NCBI GenBank assembly: GCA_937965665.1
Contig: CALCJE010000361.1
Location: 1-19,427 of the forward strand
Length of the DNA stretch: 19,427 nt
Direction of reading: 5' to 3'
Source: an uncultured Bacteroidales bacterium
Lineage (GTDB): Bacteria; Bacteroidota; Bacteroidia; Bacteroidales; UBA4417
This document shows positions 14,780 through 19,427 of the stretch, piece by piece (the first letter of the stretch is position 1; each line of letters opens with the position of its first letter). The notes beneath the pieces are model-generated. The model saw only the letters and a program-made list of their open reading frames with translations. It ran no database searches and was not told the DNA's origin. Made by a program: the position numbers and the translations under genes.

Positions 14780-15217
14780 ATGCCTAATGCAAGTAATTTT
14801 TTTACAGCACAGCAGCAGGACGAAATACGCCAGGCTATATTAAATGCTGAATTGGATACCTCTGGTGAAATACGCGTTCATATCGAAAACACCTGTACAG
14901 GTGAAGTATTAGACAGAGCCCTGGCCGTTTTCCAGAAACTGGGAATGGAAAATACAGAAAACCGGAATGGGGTTTTAATCTACCTGGCCGTTAAGAACCG
15001 CAAATTTGCCATTATTGGTGATAAAGCCATACACGAAGTAGTTACCGAAAACTTCTGGGACAGTGTAAAAAATAAAATGATGAATCATTTCCGTGAAAAC
15101 CAGTTTACGGAAGGTCTGATAGAAGCTATATCTGAAACAGGAACCAAGCTGAAGAAACATTTTCCGCACCTGCCCGACGATACAAATGAACTGCCTGATG
15201 ATATTTCATTCAGCTAA
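14780..15217 (+). CDS. TPM-domain protein, cytoplasmic or membrane-peripheral
   Basis: 145 residues, the TPM domain (TLP18.3/Psb32/MOLO-1; Pfam PF04536) and almost nothing else. It begins FFTAQQQDEIRQAILNAELDTSGEIRVHIE. NRNGVLIYLAVKNRKFAIIGDKAIHEVV is the core strand-loop, followed by a helix of the FxEGLIEAISETG type and an acidic tail (PDDTNELPDD). No signal peptide or membrane segment is visible, unlike the next gene. TPM domains have been reported as acid phosphatases in plants, but this is not established for bacterial members. It lies between lemA and a secreted TPM protein, the usual LemA-TPM-TPM order. The 279-base gap before it is unexpectedly long for an operon. Confidence 0.85.
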   Translation: MPNASNFFTAQQQDEIRQAILNAELDTSGEIRVHIENTCTGEVLDRALAVFQKLGMENTENRNGVLIYLAVKNRKFAIIGDKAIHEVVTENFWDSVKNKMMNHFRENQFTEGLIEAISETGTKLKKHFPHLPDDTNELPDDISFS

Positions 15218-15259
15218 ACGACTGCCTGCATTTTAATTCAATTCCCCGAAACAACGAAT

Positions 15260-16054
15260 ATGAAAACCGGAAAATATTTCAAACCTTTCTTTCTTACATT
15301 TCTCCTGTTGCTGAGTTACGGGATGAGTTTTGCCCAGGATGCCATACCTGCAAAACCCGATCCTCCAAGGCTGGTAAATGATTTTGCTAACCTGCTGAGT
15401 CCGGATGAACTGCAGCGTTTGGAAACCAAAATGGTTGCTTTCAACGATTCCACTTCGGTTCAGATTGCCGTGGTAATTGTACCCTCATTAAATGGATATG
15501 AAAAAGCGGATTTTGCCCAGCAGCTCGGTCAAAAATGGGGCGTAGGAGGAAGTCAGTTCGATAATGGTTTTGTGGTTTTAATAAAGCCCAAAAGCGCTTC
15601 CGAAAACGGTGAAGCATTTATTGCTACGGGGTATGGAGTCGAAAAATTTGTACCCGATGCCACTGCCTATGATATTGTAAACAATGAAATGATTCCCCGT
15701 TTTAAGCAGAACGACTATTATGGAGGGATTGACGCAGCTTCGGATGTGATAATGGCACTGGTGAAAGGCGAATACAAGGCTGAAAAATATGCCAAATCGA
15801 AAAAAAATTCCCCGGTTGCTTTCATTGTAATCATCATTATTATCATCATATTCCTGCTTTCCAGAAACAATAACAACCATCGCACTATAAACCGCTCAGG
15901 TACAGGCGGCATGCTCTTTTTCCCCTGGATGATGGGGGGCGGTGGCTTTGGCGGCGGAAGTGGCGGCGGTGGCGGATTTGGCGGCGGTGGCGGCGGATTC
16001 GGTGGATTTGGCGGCGGCAGTTTCGGAGGTGGCGGTGCTGGCGGTAGTTGGTAG
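15260..16054 (+). CDS. YgcG-type TPM-domain protein with signal peptide, membrane helix and Gly-rich tail
   Basis: 264 residues. There is a signal peptide (1-25, ending YGMSFA), then a TPM domain (about 37-160; LVNDFANLLSPDE, QIAVVIVPSLNGYE, DNGFVVLIKP, GYGVEKFVPDA). A membrane helix follows (about 186-204, with seven consecutive isoleucines), then a short basic stretch and a tail of about 47 residues made mostly of Gly with Phe and Ser, ending GGSW. This is the standard YgcG architecture: TPM domain in the periplasm, tail on the other face. The tail is encoded by near-repetitive GGC/GGT codons and may vary in length between strains. It lies 42 bases after the first TPM gene and is followed by a terminator, so it ends the lemA operon. 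Molecular function is unknown. Confidence 0.9.
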   Translation: MKTGKYFKPFFLTFLLLLSYGMSFAQDAIPAKPDPPRLVNDFANLLSPDELQRLETKMVAFNDSTSVQIAVVIVPSLNGYEKADFAQQLGQKWGVGGSQFDNGFVVLIKPKSASENGEAFIATGYGVEKFVPDATAYDIVNNEMIPRFKQNDYYGGIDAASDVIMALVKGEYKAEKYAKSKKNSPVAFIVIIIIIIIFLLSRNNNNHRTINRSGTGGMLFFPWMMGGGGFGGGSGGGGGFGGGGGGFGGFGGGSFGGGGAGGSW

Positions 16055-16140
16055 TGCCCCGGGACAAAACAGAATTTAAAACAAAAAAAAGCATGTCGAT
16101 AATTTGAATTTTTACCTGCTTTTTATGCAAACTTTATACA

Positions 16141-16168
16141 GGGAAGCCAGCAATGAGCTTCCCTTTTT
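16141..16168 (+). terminator. Intrinsic terminator after the lemA/TPM operon
   Basis: Stem GGGAAGC (16141-16147) with GCTTCCC (16157-16163), a 9-base loop and TTTTT directly after. It is placed 86 bases beyond the YgcG-type gene. Confidence 0.85.
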
Positions 16169-16583
16169 CATGGCTGCCTGCCATACATAATCCTGACTTT
16201 TTACAGGAAAAATGCTATTATCAGAAAAACATAGATTATTTTCATTTAATTAATATTTGACTATTTTACGATTATTAGTATTATATAATTAATTTAATCC
16301 GGTATTTATATACTTAAATCCAAAAATAGTTATTTCTATTTAGAATAACATTTACAAATATATTTATTTCATTTTCTGAATGTTAATCAGGCTTTGAGAA
16401 TTATTTGCTTATTTAGACTAAATCCAAACAATCAAAATGTTAAAAAATCTTAAATATTAGTATTGTGTACCGTTGGCTAATTCTCTATATTCGCTGTGCT
16501 GAGACTCAAGTAATAAGTTTATACCAAAGCATGATTACAACCTTACAATTCCGACTACCTTTTCAACATTCCAATTCATAAAC

Positions 16584-16623
16584 GACATACAGTTACACTG
16601 CAGTGCAGCGTAGCTGTATTGTC
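16584..16623 (+). promoter_or_regulatory. Long hairpin in the actA leader
   Basis: Arms 16584-16601 and 16605-16623 form about 17 pairs with a three-base loop (AGT). There is one A-C mismatch, one G-T wobble and one bulged T. It ends 32 bases before the actA ATG and is not followed by a usable T-run, so it is not an obvious terminator. It could be an mRNA stability or translation element, or a palindromic operator. Confidence 0.5.
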
Positions 16624-16655
16624 ATTTTATATACCATATTAATCAGTAAATACGT

Positions 16656-18107
16656 ATGCACCTACAAGCATCCAACAAACAGAAACTGATAGCAATAAAA
16701 CTGGCAGCGCCCATAATTTTCATGATGGCAGGCGTATTGTTCAGCTCGGTTTCACATGCGCAGAATAAAGGCAAGGAAATCTTTGAGAAAAACTGTGCTA
16801 TCTGTCATAAACTGACTGAAGAAAAACTAGTTGGCCCCGGTTTAAAAGACGTGACAAAAAGGCGCGAAAAAGCCTGGATGAAGAAATTCATCACAGCATC
16901 GCAGGACATGGTTAAATCGGGAGACAAAATTGCAGTACAGGTTTTTAATGAAAACGGTAAAATCCCGATGCCGGATCACAAATCGCTTTCTGATGATGAT
17001 CTGAACCAGCTGATCACGTATATCGAAACTTACAAACCAGCCGAAGCCGTAAAGGTAAGTGTAGATATCACCAAAAAGACCGATTTCTGGCGCGATGAGA
17101 TTGTTCGTGGCGAAAGATTGTTCTCGGGCGTGCTGCCTTTCGAAAAAGGGACAACCCTGAACTGCGTGTCGTGTCACGCCGTGATAGCTACCGATTCGCT
17201 CAATTTCAATCCATCGGCTTACGACCTAGCCAAAGCGTGGCAGGAACCTAATGGTACCAATTTGTACCAGGTGTTGCGCGAGCCTACCTCAACAAAAATG
17301 GCTGAGGTTCATAAAGGGCTTCAGTTATCTGATAAAGAAATTTATGATATTTCGGCCTACTTATCCGTGGTTGGCAAAACAGGGATGGAATGGGAAAAAA
17401 TATTCCCGGCTCGACTGCTTTTATTTTTGTTCCTCGGATTATTAATGGCCCTGGCACTTGCCGATCTGATCTGGTTTAAAAAAGTAAAATACAGGGTAAT
17501 CCATGTGTTGATCATCATTACCGGGTTGGCGGTTCATGGCACCCTTGCCGTTCAGGAAGGGATTAAACTGGGTCGCACCAAAGATTACATGCCCGATCAA
17601 CCGATAAAGTTCTCGCATAAAGTACATGCAGGCCAGAATAAAATAGATTGTAAATATTGTCATTCAATAGCCACTCAGAGTAAATCAGCAGGTTTCCCTT
17701 CGGCCAACCTCTGTATGAACTGTCATAAAGTGGTTGTAGCGGGTACACGCTCAGGCAAATTTGAGATCAAAAAAATATACCGGGCTGTTGAATCAGGTAA
17801 ACCGATTGAATGGGTAAGGGTACACAAACTTCCTGACCACGCATTTTTCAGCCATGCACAACACGTATCTGCCGGACAGATACAATGTCAAACCTGCCAC
17901 GGGCCGGTTGAAACTATGGACTTGATAAAACAGGTAAGTGATCTTTCCATGGGCTGGTGTGTAAACTGCCACCGCCAAACAGAGATAAAAGCTACTACAA
18001 ACAAATATTACGAATCCTTCAAGGCAATCCAGGATGATGCCAGGGCCGGTAAGAAAATAACTGCTGAACGGCTTGGGGGTATTGATTGTGCAAAATGTCA
18101 CTATTAA
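16656..18107 (+). CDS. actA: Alternative Complex III subunit ActA, heptaheme cytochrome c (fused)
   Basis: 483 residues. ActA is the multiheme cytochrome of Alternative Complex III, which oxidises quinol and passes electrons toward a terminal oxidase. A signal or anchor (about 10-35, ending SVSHAQ) is followed by a class I cytochrome c domain with C47-x-x-C50-H51 and a likely Met ligand in KIPMPDH. A second monoheme domain follows (CVSCH at 170-174). Next are two hydrophobic segments (about 247-270 and 286-305), then a pentaheme part with CxxCH at 332, 353, 411, 435 and 478; the last heme motif is one residue from the C-terminus. The five-heme part matches known ActA. The two extra N-terminal hemes look like a fusion of ActE-type monoheme domains. 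It is followed by actB after 68 bases. Function is secure at family level. Confidence 0.88.
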   Translation: MHLQASNKQKLIAIKLAAPIIFMMAGVLFSSVSHAQNKGKEIFEKNCAICHKLTEEKLVGPGLKDVTKRREKAWMKKFITASQDMVKSGDKIAVQVFNENGKIPMPDHKSLSDDDLNQLITYIETYKPAEAVKVSVDITKKTDFWRDEIVRGERLFSGVLPFEKGTTLNCVSCHAVIATDSLNFNPSAYDLAKAWQEPNGTNLYQVLREPTSTKMAEVHKGLQLSDKEIYDISAYLSVVGKTGMEWEKIFPARLLLFLFLGLLMALALADLIWFKKVKYRVIHVLIIITGLAVHGTLAVQEGIKLGRTKDYMPDQPIKFSHKVHAGQNKIDCKYCHSIATQSKSAGFPSANLCMNCHKVVVAGTRSGKFEIKKIYRAVESGKPIEWVRVHKLPDHAFFSHAQHVSAGQIQCQTCHGPVETMDLIKQVSDLSMGWCVNCHRQTEIKATTNKYYESFKAIQDDARAGKKITAERLGGIDCAKCHY

Positions 18108-18175
18108 TCCCGGGCTTTGTTGAATCATAAAAATCTAAAAAATTAATCCAGAACCTTTTATACGCATATATATAA

Positions 18176-19427
18176 ATGGAAAAGAAATATTGGAAAAGCC
18201 TTGAAGAGCAAGCAAATATCCCCGAAACAAATCCCGGCCGCAAGGATTTGGATGCATCAAAATCATTGCTCGACCTGATTGACGAAGAGATTGACAGCAA
18301 GGCATCTTCGCGCCGTAATTTCCTTAAATTCTGCGGCTTTAGTTTTGCCACGGCTGCTATTGCTACAAGTTGTAAAAATCCTGTCGAAACGGCTATCCCC
18401 TACCTGAGTAAACCCGAAGAAGTAACTCCTGGCGTTGCAAATCATTATGCTTCAACCTATTTCGATGGTCACGATTACAATGGAATCCTGGTAAAAGTTC
18501 GCGACGGCCGTCCAATAAAAATAGAAGGCAACGACCTTTCAGGTATCAGCAAGGGTGCCACAAGTGCACGGGTACAGGGCGCTGTATTGTCTCTTTATGA
18601 TGATGGCTCACGCTTTAAATCACCTATGCTGGGAGGGAAACCTTCAACCTGGGCCGCTTTGGATGCCGAGGTAACTACTAAACTGGCAGCTGCAAATATT
18701 TCAGGAAAATCCATTGCCCTGGTTACAGCCACGGTTATAAGCCCTGCAACCCTGCAGGTGATTGAGGAATTCAAGAAAAAATATGTCACTGCCAGGCATA
18801 TCACCTATGATGCAGTTTCAGCTTCAGCCCTGCTAAAAGCCAATAACCTCACTTTCGGAGCTCAAACCATACCCGATTATTATTTCGATAAGGCCGATGT
18901 GATTGTGAGTTTTGATGCCGATTTCCTGGGTACCTGGCTGATGCCTGTTGAATTTACCAGGCGTTTTGCTGCCGGCCGCCGGTTAAATAAAGATAAAAGG
19001 ACTATCTCGCAACTCACTGTATTCGAAACAGGGATGTCGCTCACCGGGGCAAATGCTGATTATCGCTTCCCCATAAAACCAAGTCAGCAGGCTGCCATTA
19101 TTCTGAATCTGTACAACGAAATTGCTAAAGCAACCGGAAGCCCTGTTTATAATGCGCCTGCCCCTGTGGTGAACATAAGCAAACTGGCAGAAAAACTGCT
19201 GGGAGCTAAAGGCAAATCATTAGTAGTTTGCGGAATAAATGATACAAGTTTACAGATTGTGGTTAACGCCATTAATTCAATGTTGCAGAATTATGGTTCA
19301 ACCATTGATTTCTCTGCATCGCTCAATATACGCAAAGGACTTGACGAAGATATGAGCAGCCTCGTAAAAGAAATGAATGAAGGCAAAACAGGTGCTGTTA
19401 TCTTTTACAATGTAAACCCGGTGTATG
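18176..19427 (+). CDS. actB: Alternative Complex III subunit ActB, molybdopterin-oxidoreductase-like, N-terminal part (runs off the window)
   Basis: 417 codons from the ATG at 18176; the frame is open at the window end. ActB is the large periplasmic subunit of Alternative Complex III, with a molybdopterin-oxidoreductase fold that holds iron-sulfur clusters but, in known enzymes, no molybdenum. The N-terminus fits the extended Tat-signal type: YWKSLEE near the start, then about 35 acidic residues, then SSRRNFLKFCGFSF with R46-R47, a hydrophobic stretch and ATSCK with C66 as a possible lipid-attachment cysteine. After it come the conserved AIPYLSKPEEVTPGVA and YFDGHDYNGILVKVRDGRPIKIEGND. The N-terminal half here has no cysteine cluster motif; the ferredoxin-like clusters are expected beyond the window. 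It follows actA by 68 bases in the usual order. Confidence 0.88.
   Translation, partial: MEKKYWKSLEEQANIPETNPGRKDLDASKSLLDLIDEEIDSKASSRRNFLKFCGFSFATAAIATSCKNPVETAIPYLSKPEEVTPGVANHYASTYFDGHDYNGILVKVRDGRPIKIEGNDLSGISKGATSARVQGAVLSLYDDGSRFKSPMLGGKPSTWAALDAEVTTKLAAANISGKSIALVTATVISPATLQVIEEFKKKYVTARHITYDAVSASALLKANNLTFGAQTIPDYYFDKADVIVSFDADFLGTWLMPVEFTRRFAAGRRLNKDKRTISQLTVFETGMSLTGANADYRFPIKPSQQAAIILNLYNEIAKATGSPVYNAPAPVVNISKLAEKLLGAKGKSLVVCGINDTSLQIVVNAINSMLQNYGSTIDFSASLNIRKGLDEDMSSLVKEMNEGKTGAVIFYNVNPVY

Larger units (their letters stand above)
16055..16655. other. Long AT-rich intergenic region upstream of the act operon
   Basis: 600 bases without a gene. It holds the terminator of the lemA operon (16141-16168), a very AT-rich block (about 16190-16470), a possible promoter (TTG 16463-16465, spacer 20, TATATTCG 16486-16493, one mismatch in the -7 box) and a long hairpin (16584-16623). 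The leader before actA would be about 155 bases. No tRNA or known riboswitch fold is recognised. Confidence 0.6.

Noticed and set aside
16083..16128. A-rich/T-rich pairing after the YgcG-type gene as a first terminator
   Set aside because: Only an AAAAAGCA/TGCTTTTT pairing with a loop of more than 20 bases. The GC-containing hairpin at 16141-16168 is much better.

Overview
The window comes from a member of the Bacteroidota, probably an environmental Bacteroidales or Marinilabiliales-type organism rather than a gut Bacteroides. The signs are a PorE-like TPR/PD40/OmpA envelope protein, a Bacteroidota-type PurM and class II branched-chain aminotransferase, Alternative Complex III genes, promoter boxes of the TAnnTTTG type and an almost complete lack of Shine-Dalgarno sites. 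It is a piece of ordinary chromosome. I see no prophage, transposon, CRISPR array, rRNA or tRNA.

Layout. Positions 1-1960, minus strand: hdrC, hdrB and the start of hdrA, a soluble heterodisulfide-reductase-type electron-transfer module. Positions 2452-5651, plus strand: a TatA/TatB-type translocase subunit, then a 902-residue periplasmic/outer-membrane protein that ends in what looks like a dead retropepsin domain. Positions 5768-10410, plus strand: purM, prfA, pyrF and a membrane-anchored serine hydrolase, closed by a bidirectional terminator. Positions 10482-11501, minus strand: ilvE, convergent with that block. Positions 11949-16054, plus strand: htpG, then lemA and two TPM-domain genes, closed by a terminator. 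Positions 16656-19427, plus strand: actA and the truncated start of actB, the first two genes of an Alternative Complex III operon.

How the genes fit together. HdrABC moves electrons in the cytoplasm between thiol/disulfide, ferredoxin or NADH-type partners. ActA/ActB belong to the membrane quinol oxidoreductase that replaces the bc1 complex. ActB carries a clear twin-arginine signal, so it would be a substrate of the Tat system to which the 2452 gene belongs. purM and pyrF serve purine and pyrimidine synthesis beside release factor 1. LemA with two TPM proteins is a recurrent bacterial envelope gene set of unclear function.

The most unusual material lies outside or at the edges of the genes. 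There are heptamer-periodic (7-bp) degenerate repeats at four intergenic sites. Perfect palindromes sit upstream of ilvE and htpG, and a long hairpin lies in the actA leader. The purM-prfA spacer holds mutually exclusive inverted repeats. The 902-aa envelope protein has a degenerate aspartyl-protease tail. I see no clearly unprecedented multi-gene system.
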